Source of the DNA: SHZI01 sp963802215
GTDB taxonomy: Bacteria > Pseudomonadota > Gammaproteobacteria > Steroidobacterales > GCA-2729495
Direction of reading: 5' to 3'
Assembly (NCBI GenBank): GCA_963802215.1
Contig: CAWDHQ010000001.1
Span: forward strand, 1 to 64,000
DNA length: 64,000 bases
Positions 42,676-50,821 of this stretch are shown piece after piece (position 1 is the stretch's first letter; every line of letters starts with the position of its first letter). The notes beneath the pieces are model-generated. The model made no database searches, was not told the DNA's origin, and saw nothing but the letters and a program-made list of their open reading frames with translations. A program made the translations under genes and the position numbers.

Positions 42676-43442
42676 ACGCCCCCGCCCTGGCCGACGTCCA
42701 GGCCTGCTTCCAGGCATTTGTCCTGCGGGACGAGGACGGTGCCCCGCCGGGACTGGACGTCGTCGGCGCGGGCGTCTACGCGGAGGCCTATTTCCTCCGG
42801 CTGTCCGAGGCGCTGGCCAACGACTATCCCGTGCTGAAGCGGCTGCTGGGCGACACGGCCTTTGCGGACATGGCTCGGACCTATGCCCTGGCCTGGCCAT
42901 CCCGGCATTTCTCCGTGCGCTGGTTCGGTGAGCAGCTGCCGCGCTTCCTGCGCATCACGCCACCGTTTTCGGCGGAACCCTACCTGGCGGAACTGGCCAG
43001 CTTTGAATGGCTGATGGGCGAGGCATTCGATGCCGCCAACGCTCCGGTGATCGGGGTGGCAGAGGTTGCGGCGATGCCAGCCAGCGACTGGCCGGCCCTG
43101 ATTCTGCACTTCCACCCCTCCGTCCGGCGCCTGAAGGTCCACCACGATGTGGTGGCGCTCTGGCAGGGTCGGGCAGCGGAGATGGGGGCCAGCGCGGACG
43201 GTCCCATTCCAAAACTCCAGCACGTCGTCGTCTGGAGGCGCGACCTGGAGGTCTACTTCCGGCCACTGGATCCGGGCGAGCCATTGGCGCTCGACGTGCT
43301 GGAGGGTGGCGGGACGTTTGCGGCAGCCTGCGAGGCGGTGGCCACCGCGGTCGGTGGCGGAGGAGAACCCGCCGTGCTGATCTCGGGCTGGCTCCGGCAG
43401 TGGTTGGCAGAAGGCCTTGTGACCGGGGCTTTTCCTTCATGA
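42672..43442 (+). CDS. bufC: BufC, DUF2063 partner of the MNIO enzyme
   Basis: A 256-aa protein with the N-terminal DUF2063 domain (DVQACFQAFVLRDEDGAPPG, VYAEAYFLRLSEALANDYPV, then LKRLLGDTAFADMARTY). Family members bring the precursor peptide to the MNIO enzyme. Start overlaps the bufB stop and the end overlaps the DUF547 start (ATGA at 43439-43442). Confidence 0.92.
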   Translation: MNAPALADVQACFQAFVLRDEDGAPPGLDVVGAGVYAEAYFLRLSEALANDYPVLKRLLGDTAFADMARTYALAWPSRHFSVRWFGEQLPRFLRITPPFSAEPYLAELASFEWLMGEAFDAANAPVIGVAEVAAMPASDWPALILHFHPSVRRLKVHHDVVALWQGRAAEMGASADGPIPKLQHVVVWRRDLEVYFRPLDPGEPLALDVLEGGGTFAAACEAVATAVGGGGEPAVLISGWLRQWLAEGLVTGAFPS

Positions 43443-44194
43443 CCGGCGGTCATCGCAGCCTGGGTCTGCTGATGCTTCTGCTCATCTCGGCCCCGGTGTT
43501 CGCGGCGTCGCCCGACTGGACCCCCTTCGCCCGGGTCCTGGACCGCCACGTCCACGTCGACGGCGGCAGTACCTGGGTGGACTACCGGGCATTGCGCAGC
43601 GACCCGGATTTCACGAGATCGGTACTCCTGATCGGGGACACGCGGATTCCCGACACCGCTTCGCGCGATGAGCGCCTGGCGTTCTACATCAATGCCTACA
43701 ACATCCTCACCATGAAGGTCGTGGCCGACAACTGGCCGGTGGACAGTATTCGGGACGTGGGGAATCTGTTGCAGCCTGTGTGGAAGATGCCCGCCGGGCG
43801 CGTGGGCGGTCGCACCGTCAGCCTGGATGACATCGAGCACGGGGTTATCCGTCCGCTTGGGGATCCCAGGATACATTTCGCCATCGTGTGCGCCTCGCGG
43901 AGTTGCCCGGACCTGCGCCGCGAGCCGTACACGGCCCTCCGACTCAGCAGCCAGCTCGACGACCAGGTGCGACGATTTCTGGCCGATCCGCGCAAGGGCC
44001 TGGATGTCCGGCTGGGTGCGGTTCGTGCCTCGCGCATCTTTGCCTGGTTCGAGGAGGATTTTGCCAAGGCTGGCGGACCCCTGCCATTCATCCGCCGTTA
44101 TCGCCCGGATGTTCCTGAGGGACGGCAGTTCCAGCCCGACCTCGTCTATGACTGGTCGGTGAATGGTCCACCGACGGTTCGTTCCGGTGGCTAG
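43439..44194 (+). CDS. DUF547 exported protein
   Basis: A 251-aa protein with a signal peptide (about 1-24, ending PVFAA). The DUF547 domain shows YRALRSDP, LAFYINAYNILTMKVVADNW, DIEHGVIRPLGDPRIHFAIV and VCASRSCPDLRREPY. Expected in the periplasm. It is translationally coupled to bufC; DUF547 genes often accompany DUF692-type operons. Function unknown. Confidence 0.88.
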   Translation: MTGGHRSLGLLMLLLISAPVFAASPDWTPFARVLDRHVHVDGGSTWVDYRALRSDPDFTRSVLLIGDTRIPDTASRDERLAFYINAYNILTMKVVADNWPVDSIRDVGNLLQPVWKMPAGRVGGRTVSLDDIEHGVIRPLGDPRIHFAIVCASRSCPDLRREPYTALRLSSQLDDQVRRFLADPRKGLDVRLGAVRASRIFAWFEEDFAKAGGPLPFIRRYRPDVPEGRQFQPDLVYDWSVNGPPTVRSGG

Positions 44195-44204
44195 GGGCGC
44201 GCGT

Positions 44205-44927
44205 ATGGAAGTCGGGAAAATCTCTGCGACCAATGCGCGGGGACGACTGTTGCTTCTGGCGTTGCTGGCCGTGGCCGCTGGCGTGTTCGTGAATGCCGGC
44301 GGCGCCGACTGGCTGAGTCTAGAGCAACTGCAGTCCCGCCGGTTCGAACTGCTGGGCTATGCCCAGGCGCACTTCTGGAGCCTGTTCGTCATCTGGGGTG
44401 CCGTGTACATGGCGGCAGCGGCGTTCAGCATGCCCGGGGCGACGGTGCTGTCGCTGTTTACCGGTTTCCTGTTCGGCCGCGGTCCGGGTACGTTGCTCAT
44501 CGTGGTGGCCGCGACCGCCGGGGCGACGATCCTCCTGGTTGCCGCCCGCTACCTGTTCGCCGACGCGGCGAGAACCCGGCTGGAGGAGAATCCCAGGGCC
44601 GCGCGCCTGCTGGCGGGATTCAATCAGGGCGCCTTCAACTACCTGTTGTTCCTGCGGCTCGTGCCGGTCTTCCCGTTCTGGCTGGTCAACCTGGCGTCGG
44701 CGGTCACACGAATTCCTGTTCGCACGTATGTAGTAGGGACAGCCGTGGGAATACTGCCGGGCAGTTTTGTCTTTGCCAATCTCGGCCGCTCGCTGGGTTC
44801 CGTTGATTCGCTCAAGGGACTCGTGTCTGCCGAGGTGCTGATGGCGCTGGGATTGCTGGGCGTGCTATCGCTGATTCCGTTGCTGCTGAAGCGCCGGCGT
44901 GGCGACCTGCCACGGGGCGCAAGCTGA
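44205..44927 (+). CDS. TVP38/TMEM64 (VTT-domain) membrane protein
   Basis: A 240-aa polytopic inner-membrane protein with the VTT signature FSMPGATVLSLFTGFLFG, a GFNQGAFNYLLFLRLVPVFP loop and FWLVNLASAVTRI. About six membrane helices. The start at 44205 is preferred over 44163. DedA/VTT proteins move lipids or support membrane homeostasis; here it follows the bufferin operon and may protect the envelope. Confidence 0.9.
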   Translation: MEVGKISATNARGRLLLLALLAVAAGVFVNAGGADWLSLEQLQSRRFELLGYAQAHFWSLFVIWGAVYMAAAAFSMPGATVLSLFTGFLFGRGPGTLLIVVAATAGATILLVAARYLFADAARTRLEENPRAARLLAGFNQGAFNYLLFLRLVPVFPFWLVNLASAVTRIPVRTYVVGTAVGILPGSFVFANLGRSLGSVDSLKGLVSAEVLMALGLLGVLSLIPLLLKRRRGDLPRGAS

Positions 44928-44969
44928 CGTGTGATGCACTATTGCCGGATCGCAACTGGGGAATCAGAC

Positions 44970-45794
44970 ATGACGAAAAGACCTTCTGCCTGGCGCCGCC
45001 TCGCGCCACTCCTTCTGCTCGCGACCCTGGCTGGCATGCCCGTCCAAGCCGGGCAGGAAGCGGGTCCCGGTGATTCGCCGCCGACGGTCCTGATCACCGG
45101 CGCGAACCGCGGTATCGGCTTCGCGTTCGCCAAGCACTATGCCGCGAACGGCTGGCGCGTCATTGCCACAGCCCGGAATCCGGAGGCCGCAGCGGAGCTG
45201 CAGGCACTTGCCCGGGGCAACCCGGCCGTGACCGTTGAAGCGCTGGATGTGACAGACCTGAAAGCGATCGATGCGCTGGCGGCAAAGTACCGGGGCCTGC
45301 CGATCGACATCCTGCTGAACAATGCCGGCATCCTGGGGGGCCTGGAGACCCAAAAGCTCGGCCAGCTGGACTACGCCGTGTTCGATCAGGTCATGGCGGT
45401 AAACGCGCTGGCACCGATGAAGGTGGCCGAGGCCTTCCTCGACAACGTCGCGGCCGGGCGCCAGAAGAAGATCATGACGGTCACCAGCAGCCAGGGCTCC
45501 ATCGGCGGCGCCCGGCCGGGCGGAGGCTATTTCTACAGCGCCAGCAAGGCTGCCGTGAACATGCTGATGCGCAAGCTGGCGCTGGACCTCTATCGGCGGG
45601 GAATCGTCGTTGGGTTGCTCGATCCGGGTGCGGTGGACACCAACCTGATGCAGCCGATCAAGGCCGCGGGATTCCCGATACCTCTCAGCGCAGCCGACGA
45701 CGTGGTGAAGGACCTGGCGGCGGTCATCGACAGCTTCAGTCTGAAGAACACCGGTTCGTACCTGACGTATCAGGGCAAAGTTCAGCCCTGGTAG
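44970..45794 (+). CDS. Exported short-chain dehydrogenase
   Basis: A 274-aa SDR with a convincing signal peptide (1-28: KRPSAWRRLAPLLLLATLAG, then MPVQAGQ). The SDR core has ITGANRGIGFAFA, LLNNAGIL, VTSSQGSIGG and YSASKAAVNM (Tyr/Lys). Export of an SDR is unusual because NAD(P)H is normally cytoplasmic, so either the segment is a membrane anchor or the protein uses a bound cofactor. It lies 43 bp after the VTT gene in the same run. Confidence 0.87.
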   Translation: MTKRPSAWRRLAPLLLLATLAGMPVQAGQEAGPGDSPPTVLITGANRGIGFAFAKHYAANGWRVIATARNPEAAAELQALARGNPAVTVEALDVTDLKAIDALAAKYRGLPIDILLNNAGILGGLETQKLGQLDYAVFDQVMAVNALAPMKVAEAFLDNVAAGRQKKIMTVTSSQGSIGGARPGGGYFYSASKAAVNMLMRKLALDLYRRGIVVGLLDPGAVDTNLMQPIKAAGFPIPLSAADDVVKDLAAVIDSFSLKNTGSYLTYQGKVQPW

Positions 45795-45823
45795 GGCATT
45801 GGCAACTCGGCGGGAGAAGTTGA

Positions 45824-46837
45824 TTGACGAAACAGCAGCACACCGGACATCTTTCGCGCCGGACCGTGGCCACGGGTCTGGCGGCACTCGCGCTCGGCAT
45901 GGGCGTGCCCCGCCTCAGTAGCAGCGCGTCGCGCCTCGCCGCGGGAGTGCTCCGGACACCGGATGCCCGGTTCAGGGATCTCCCCGGGTACGACTTCAAG
46001 CCCCACTACCGGGATGTCGTCGACCCGCGCTTTGGGAAGTTGCGGATGCATTACGTGGACGAGGGGTCCCGGCGGGCGCCCGTCATCCTGCTGCTGCACG
46101 GCCAGGGATCCTGGGCCTACCTGTACCGCCGGATGATTCCCGTGCTGGCGGGGGCCGGCTATCGCGTCATCGCCCCGGACTACATCGGCTTCGGTCGCTC
46201 GGACAAGCTGCTGCGCCCGGAGGATTACGGCTTCCAGAACCATATCGACTGGCTGACGGCCTTTCTCGGGGCGATGGAGTTCAGGGACGTGACGGCATTC
46301 ATGTTCGACTGGGGCGGCTACTTCGGCCTGCCGATTGCGGCGGAGCACCCCGAGTTCTTCAGCCGGATCGTGCTCAGCAATACTCTGCTGCCGAAGGGCA
46401 TGTCCCAGGGTCGCGACTGGTTCATCAAGTGGCGCGAAAAGCAGCTGGCCCTGCCGAGATTTCCCCAGGGCGAGATGGTGAATGACGGCGTGGTACACAA
46501 GCTCAGTCCTGAACTCATCACGGCCTACGACGCGCCGTACCCCGACGAAACCTACAAGGCCGGGCCGCGCCGGTTCCCGATGATCCTGCCGATCCTCGAT
46601 GATGACCCGGCGAGCATCGCCAACGCGGCAGCCTGGGAGAAGCTCGCCACCTGGCAGAAGCCGGTGCTGACGCTGTTTAGCGCGAAGGGCGCGGGCATGC
46701 GGCCGGAGCCGCTCCAGGCCCATCTGCCGGGAGCCCGGGGTCAGCCCCATGCCCTCATCGACGAGGCCGGATTCTACATCGTGGAGGACCAGCCGCTGAT
46801 CCTGGCACAGCACGTCATCGACTTCGCCAAGGCCTGA
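45824..46837 (+). CDS. Haloalkane-dehalogenase-like alpha/beta hydrolase, catalytic His missing
   Basis: A 337-aa protein starting at TTG 45824 (GGGAG at 45812-45816). The N-terminus resembles a Tat signal (SRRTVATGLAALALG). The core matches haloalkane dehalogenases: LLLHGQGSWAYLYRRMIPVL, PDYIGFGRSDK, nucleophile region MFDWGGYFGL. The catalytic His motif, usually GHFxQED, reads AGFYIVEDQP here: His is replaced by Phe. The enzyme may be inactive, use another residue, or have a changed reaction. It lies in a run with the SDR and a MerA-like gene. Confidence 0.85.
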   Translation: MTKQQHTGHLSRRTVATGLAALALGMGVPRLSSSASRLAAGVLRTPDARFRDLPGYDFKPHYRDVVDPRFGKLRMHYVDEGSRRAPVILLLHGQGSWAYLYRRMIPVLAGAGYRVIAPDYIGFGRSDKLLRPEDYGFQNHIDWLTAFLGAMEFRDVTAFMFDWGGYFGLPIAAEHPEFFSRIVLSNTLLPKGMSQGRDWFIKWREKQLALPRFPQGEMVNDGVVHKLSPELITAYDAPYPDETYKAGPRRFPMILPILDDDPASIANAAAWEKLATWQKPVLTLFSAKGAGMRPEPLQAHLPGARGQPHALIDEAGFYIVEDQPLILAQHVIDFAKA

Positions 46838-46841
46838 GCTG

Positions 46842-48374
46842 TTGGCCCTCCGGAACGGCGCCGGCCTAATCCAGCTTCAGCCGCGGGGCCATCACAACGA
46901 CGACCTGGAGCGCAACGTTCACCCGCCTGACTGGGTGAACCCCGAGCCTGCGGCACGGTACAACCTCGTCGTGATCGGTGCCGGTACGGCCGGGCTGGTC
47001 TGCGCCGCCGGAGCCGCGGGCCTTGGTGCCCGGGTGGCACTCGTCGAGCGGGAGCTGATGGGCGGCGACTGCCTGAACGTCGGCTGTGTGCCGTCGAAGG
47101 CCCTCCTGAGCTCTGCACACCGCGCGGCGGCAGTCCGGGACGCGGGCCGGTTGGGAATCCATGTTCGCAACGGGTACGAGGTCGACTTTCCCGGAGTCAT
47201 GGAGCGTATGCGTGGCCTGCGAGCCGGAATCAGCCAGCACGACTCCGTGCAGCGCTTTGCGGGCCTGGGTGTCGATGTCTTCCTCGGCGAAGGCGCGTTC
47301 GCCGGCCCGGACGCGGTGAGGGTGGGCGACCAGGTCCTCAACTTCAGCAAGGCGGTCATCGCGACCGGTGCCCGGGCCGCGGCGCCCCCGATTGCCGGCC
47401 TGGATCAGGTGGAGTACCTCACCAACGAGAGCGTGTTCTCCCTGACCGCGCTGCCAGGACGCCTCGGTGTCATTGGCGCGGGCGCAATCGGTTGCGAGAT
47501 GGCCCAGGCCTTTGCCCGGTTCGGCTCTGAAGTATTCCTCATCGAGGCGGCGCACGGCGTACTGCCCCAGGAAGAGCCCGGGGCGGCCGAGCTGGTCAGG
47601 GCTGCCCTGACCAGGGATGGCGTAAAGGTCATGTGCTGCGGGACGGAGATTCGCGTGGGCAGGCAGGCTGACGGGATTCACATCAGCCTGGGGTCCCACG
47701 ACAGCGCCTACGACGTGGTCGTGGACCAGTTGCTGGTTGCCACCGGCCGGTCACCCAATATCGAGGGTCTCGGTCTAGGGGCGGCCGGAGTGCAGTGGCA
47801 CAAGAAGGGCGTGGTGGTAAACGACCGGCTGCAGACCTCGAATCCGCGGGTATTTGCCGCGGGCGACGTGTGTTCGCCATTCCAGTTCACCCACGCCGCG
47901 GATTTCATGGCCCGGATCGTCATTCAGAACGCCCTGTTCGGAGGCCGGGCGGGGGCCAGCGCGCTGGTGATCCCCTGGTGCACCTACACCTCCCCGGAGC
48001 TGGCCCATGTCGGCCTGAACGCCCGGCAGGCGGCAGAGCAGGGTATCGACGTTGATAGCTATACCCAGCGGCTTGACGGTGTGGATCGGGCGATCCTCGA
48101 CGGCGATACCGGGGGCTTCGTGCAAATCCTCGCCCGGAAGGGCACCGACCAGATCGTCGGCGCTACCATTGTCGCCGCCCGGGCTGGTGACATGATTGCC
48201 CATCTGTCGCTGGCCATGACCCACGGGCTGGGCCTGCGGAAGATCGCCTCCACCATCCACCCGTATCCCACCCAGACGGAGGCCATCCGCAGGATCGGTG
48301 ACCAGTACAGCCGCACCCGCCTGACGCCGTTCGTCAAGGCGCTGTTTGACCGGTGGCTGAAGGCAATGCGCTAG
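46842..48374 (+). CDS. MerA-like FAD/NAD(P) disulfide oxidoreductase
   Basis: A 510-aa flavoprotein starting at TTG 46842. It has FAD-binding VVIGAGTAGLVCAAGAAGLG (about 43-62), redox-active GGDCLNVGCVPSK (Cys about 77 and 82) and NAD(P)-binding GVIGAGAIGCEMAQAF. It belongs to the group named mercuric-reductase-like, but has no NmerA domain and no C-terminal Cys pair, so mercury reduction is unlikely. The N-terminal ERNVHPPDWVNPEPAARYN is a conserved feature of this group. Four bases after the dehalogenase-like gene. Confidence 0.87.
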   Translation: MALRNGAGLIQLQPRGHHNDDLERNVHPPDWVNPEPAARYNLVVIGAGTAGLVCAAGAAGLGARVALVERELMGGDCLNVGCVPSKALLSSAHRAAAVRDAGRLGIHVRNGYEVDFPGVMERMRGLRAGISQHDSVQRFAGLGVDVFLGEGAFAGPDAVRVGDQVLNFSKAVIATGARAAAPPIAGLDQVEYLTNESVFSLTALPGRLGVIGAGAIGCEMAQAFARFGSEVFLIEAAHGVLPQEEPGAAELVRAALTRDGVKVMCCGTEIRVGRQADGIHISLGSHDSAYDVVVDQLLVATGRSPNIEGLGLGAAGVQWHKKGVVVNDRLQTSNPRVFAAGDVCSPFQFTHAADFMARIVIQNALFGGRAGASALVIPWCTYTSPELAHVGLNARQAAEQGIDVDSYTQRLDGVDRAILDGDTGGFVQILARKGTDQIVGATIVAARAGDMIAHLSLAMTHGLGLRKIASTIHPYPTQTEAIRRIGDQYSRTRLTPFVKALFDRWLKAMR

Positions 48375-48382
48375 CTATGCAT

Positions 48383-48426
48383 CTGAAGGGCGCAGGCGAC
48401 CAAGTCGTGGCCGCCTGCGCCTTCAG
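48383..48426. terminator. Bidirectional terminator
   Basis: CTGAAGG-GCGCAGGCG (48383-48398) pairs with CGCCTGCGC-CTTCAG (48412-48426), with one bulge. T-rich tracts flank it on the plus side (TTTCTT). It lies between convergent genes ending at 48374 and 48441. Confidence 0.8.
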
Positions 48427-48440
48427 TTTCTTGGCAGAGC

Positions 48441-48917
48441 TCAGTCACGCAGCCGGCTGAAGGTATAGTCCTGTGCTTTCTGCGGCTGGTGGCAGGCGAA
48501 ACAGGCGGAGGCCGCGTTGGCGCCCACCACCCGGTTCGCCGGATCACCGCCGCCGAAGCCCTCGAAGCCCCACCCGCCGGTTGCGGCGAACTTCTTGGCG
48601 TCCTTGTGCATGACACCCACGACTTTCCGGGCGCCTTCCGTGACGGCATTGCCATCGTGCACGGCTTCGAGTAGGTCGAAGATGATCACGGCCCCATCCG
48701 GGAAGGCGTTGCTCCGGTAGCCCTCGAGTGCCTTGTCGTTCGCGTAGAGGTGATGAATGCCACCAAAGGCGCCATACAGCGGATGCCCTTCTTCGATCAC
48801 CATGCTCTTGACGTGGTGCCAGTCGCGGTAGCCCGCCGGGTAAGGCACCTCGGGTTCCGCGGCCCATGCGACAGTGGCGGCGGTGATGCCCAGCAAGATC
48901 AGGATCTTCGTTTTCAT
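48441..48917 (-). CDS. Cytochrome P460 family protein
   Basis: A 158-aa exported haem protein: signal peptide (1-19, ending TVAWA), P460 domain with YPAGYRDWHHVKSMVIEEGH, FPDGAVIIFDLLEAV, and the haem-binding ACFACHQPQ (CxxCH). Start at 48917 has AGGAG eight bases upstream. P460 proteins oxidise hydroxylamine or bind nitric oxide in the periplasm. It shares an upstream motif with the MarR gene next to it. Confidence 0.9.
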   Translation of the reverse strand: MKTKILILLGITAATVAWAAEPEVPYPAGYRDWHHVKSMVIEEGHPLYGAFGGIHHLYANDKALEGYRSNAFPDGAVIIFDLLEAVHDGNAVTEGARKVVGVMHKDAKKFAATGGWGFEGFGGGDPANRVVGANAASACFACHQPQKAQDYTFSRLRD

Positions 48918-48925
48918 GTAAGGAC

Positions 48926-48936
48926 TCCTAACTAGA
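48926..48936 (-). promoter_or_regulatory. Motif shared by P460 and MarR promoters, copy 1
   Basis: TCCTAACTAGA (plus-strand reading) lies nine bases before the P460 start. The identical 11-mer occurs before the MarR gene at 49588. Candidate MarR operator; nearly palindromic core CTAACTAG. Confidence 0.5.
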
Positions 48937-48984
48937 TAAGTCAAGTAAACCCCCGGTAGCATCGAACGGGGGGCTAAACCGCCG

Positions 48985-49578
48985 TCAGGCGGCGGATTCG
49001 TGCTCCGCGCAGTCGACGCGCAGGTGCCGCTCGGCCATGGGTGCGCCGACGAACGCGCAGTAGTGCGGCGTCGCCGTGCAGGGCGCCACGTTCTCGCGGA
49101 AATGCCGGCACGTCACGCAGGTGCGCTGCGGGGCGATCAGCTGGCGCTGCTGAAGTTGCCGGATCATCTTGACCACCAGGCCGAGCAGGGCCTCCTGCTC
49201 GCTCTCGGACAGTCCAGCGACGACCGGCGCGAAGTTGCTTGGCCATGCCTGTGCAACTCGATTGCCCTTGGGAGTCGCCTTCAGGGCCACGGCGCGACCG
49301 TCTGAGGCGTCCGCAAGCTTGATCACGAGCGCCTTCCTCTCAAGGGTCGCCACGGCGTCACTGGCGGTGGCCTTGCGCACACCGACGTGCGCAGCAGCGG
49401 CCGTGAGCCGGGCGCCCTCCGGACGATTGGCGACAAACCGCAGGATGTCCGCCTGGGTCGGTGACAGGCCAGCGCTCTCGGCGGCCTGCCAGTCGAGCTG
49501 ACGGGCGACGGCGGCCAGTCGGGTCAGGCCGTCGGCCAGCCGACGATCGAGGGGATCTGTAATCTGGTCGAACTTCAT
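48985..49578 (-). CDS. MarR-family regulator with Cys-rich tail
   Basis: A 197-aa protein. Residues about 30-110 form the MarR winged helix (LSPTQADILRFVANRPEGAR, then LTAAAAHVGVRKATASDAVA). The C-terminal 50 residues carry CVTCRHFREN, APCTATPHYCAFVG and DCAEH, which could hold a metal or an iron-sulfur cluster or act as a redox or NO switch. It probably controls itself and P460 through the shared motif. Confidence 0.88.
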   Translation of the reverse strand: MKFDQITDPLDRRLADGLTRLAAVARQLDWQAAESAGLSPTQADILRFVANRPEGARLTAAAAHVGVRKATASDAVATLERKALVIKLADASDGRAVALKATPKGNRVAQAWPSNFAPVVAGLSESEQEALLGLVVKMIRQLQQRQLIAPQRTCVTCRHFRENVAPCTATPHYCAFVGAPMAERHLRVDCAEHESAA

Positions 49579-49587
49579 AGGTAGGAA

Positions 49588-49598
49588 TCCTAACTAGA
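49588..49598 (-). promoter_or_regulatory. Motif shared by P460 and MarR promoters, copy 2, over the marR promoter
   Basis: TCCTAACTAGA again (plus-strand reading). On the minus strand a TTGACA box and a TAGGAT box 16 bp apart can be read, with this motif covering the -10 region, so binding would block transcription. Confidence 0.5.
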
Positions 49599-49662
49599 AA
49601 TCATGCCATGTCAAGACCACCCGGGGGAAGCAGGGCGAAACACCGCCCCGGGAAGTCGCAGG

Positions 49663-50076
49663 TCAACTCGACCGGAGGGCGGTGATCAGTGGACAGGACA
49701 CAGGACCGGAATGAGTGCTGCACTCGCCTAACAGCCGGCTCAAGGCTCGTTCCATTCTGGTGAGATCCGCCACCCGTGCACGCACATCAGCGAGCCGGAG
49801 CGCTGCGAGGGCAGCGGCCTCGCTGCAGTGGAGGCCGTCCTCCAGCCTGAGCAGCTGACCCACCTCGTCGAGGCTGAAGCCTAGGTGCTGGGCAGCCTTG
49901 ATGAACCTCACCCGCGCCACATCCCGGGGCCCGTAGCGGCGGATTCGGCCGTAGGGCCGGTCGGGTTGCGGCAGGAGCCCCTTGCGCTGGTAGAACCGCA
50001 GTGTCTCGACGTTGACCGCCGCAGCCCTGGCGAATGCCCCAATCGTCATATTGTGCGGCTCAGCCTCCATCGCCAT
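49663..50076 (-). CDS. merR: MerR, mercury-responsive regulator
   Basis: A 137-aa MerR protein: helix-turn-helix TIGAFARAAAVNVETLRFYQ then RKGLLPQPDRPYGRIRRYG, and the three Hg-binding Cys in LHCSEAAALA, GECSTH and VSCPLI, corresponding to MerR Cys82, Cys117 and Cys126. It diverges from merT. It represses without mercury and activates with it by untwisting the promoter between them. Confidence 0.94.
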   Translation of the reverse strand: MAMEAEPHNMTIGAFARAAAVNVETLRFYQRKGLLPQPDRPYGRIRRYGPRDVARVRFIKAAQHLGFSLDEVGQLLRLEDGLHCSEAAALAALRLADVRARVADLTRMERALSRLLGECSTHSGPVSCPLITALRSS

Positions 50077-50106
50077 TGACTCCGTACCTGACTACGGTCC
50101 TACGTT
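50076..50106 (+). promoter_or_regulatory. MerR-controlled merT promoter and operator
   Basis: A -35 box TTGACT (50076-50081) and -10 box TACGTT (50101-50106) are 19 bp apart, the long spacer that MerR corrects. The spacer holds the dyad CCGTAC-CTGA-CTACGG, the classical mer operator. Confidence 0.9.
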
Positions 50107-50140
50107 AGCTCACTGGGGAATTGGCTCCAAGGAGCCTCGG

Positions 50141-50491
50141 ATGCTGGCAGAGAAGAACTCCCGTGGCGTACTCCTGACCGGTGGCCTTGCGGCGATATTG
50201 GCCTCGACCTGTTGCCTGGGGCCGCTGGTACTGGTGACGCTCGGCTTCAGTGGGGCCTGGATCAGCAACCTGACCACGCTGGAGCCCTACCGGCCCTGGT
50301 TCATTGGGGCGGCACTGGCCGCACTGTTCATGGCAGGGCGCAGGATTTACCGCCCGGCCCGATCGTGCGCCCCCGGCGAGGTATGCGCCGTGGCCAGCGT
50401 CAGGATCGCGTACAAGCTCCTCTTCTGGCTCGTCGCGGTGCTCGTCGTCATCGCAATTGTCTTTCCCTACGTCCTGCCGCTGCTCTACTGA
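50141..50491 (+). CDS. merT: MerT, mercuric ion transporter
   Basis: A 116-aa inner-membrane protein with three helices, Cys pair STCCLGP in helix 1 (about 24-25) and cytoplasmic Cys in RSCAPGEVCA. AAGGAG precedes the ATG by six bases. It passes Hg(II) from MerP into the cell for MerA. Confidence 0.94.
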   Translation: MLAEKNSRGVLLTGGLAAILASTCCLGPLVLVTLGFSGAWISNLTTLEPYRPWFIGAALAALFMAGRRIYRPARSCAPGEVCAVASVRIAYKLLFWLVAVLVVIAIVFPYVLPLLY

Positions 50492-50514
50492 AGTTTCGCA
50501 CCGAGGAGATCTCC

Positions 50515-50805
50515 ATGAAAAGACTTCTGGCGCTTGCCGCCCTAGCCCTCACCGCAAGTCCGGGAGCGGGGGCCGCCACGACCATGGTCACGCTGGCCGT
50601 GCCCGGCATGACCTGCCCGGCCTGTCCGCTAACCGTGAAACGGGCGCTGAGCCGGGTCGACGGCGTATCCATGATCCAAGTGAGCTTCGAAAGGCGCGAA
50701 GCCATCGTGACTTTCGATGATGAAGTGACGACTATCGCGGCGCTGACCGAGGCGACAAGGGATGCCGGGTACCCGTCATCGCCAGCGACTGGCCCCAAGA
50801 AATAA
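50515..50805 (+). CDS. merP: MerP, periplasmic mercury-binding protein
   Basis: A 96-aa protein with a signal peptide (1-20) and one heavy-metal-associated domain with the metal site GMTCPACPLTV (CxxC). GAGGAG precedes the ATG. It collects Hg(II) in the periplasm and passes it to MerT. Confidence 0.94.
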   Translation: MKRLLALAALALTASPGAGAATTMVTLAVPGMTCPACPLTVKRALSRVDGVSMIQVSFERREAIVTFDDEVTTIAALTEATRDAGYPSSPATGPKK

Positions 50806-50821
50806 AAGCCCGGAATTAAAG

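Noticed and set aside
48915..48945. TGTAAGG at the P460 start as an ECF promoter
   Set aside because: Wrong orientation for the P460 gene, overlaps its start codon, and lacks the second box.
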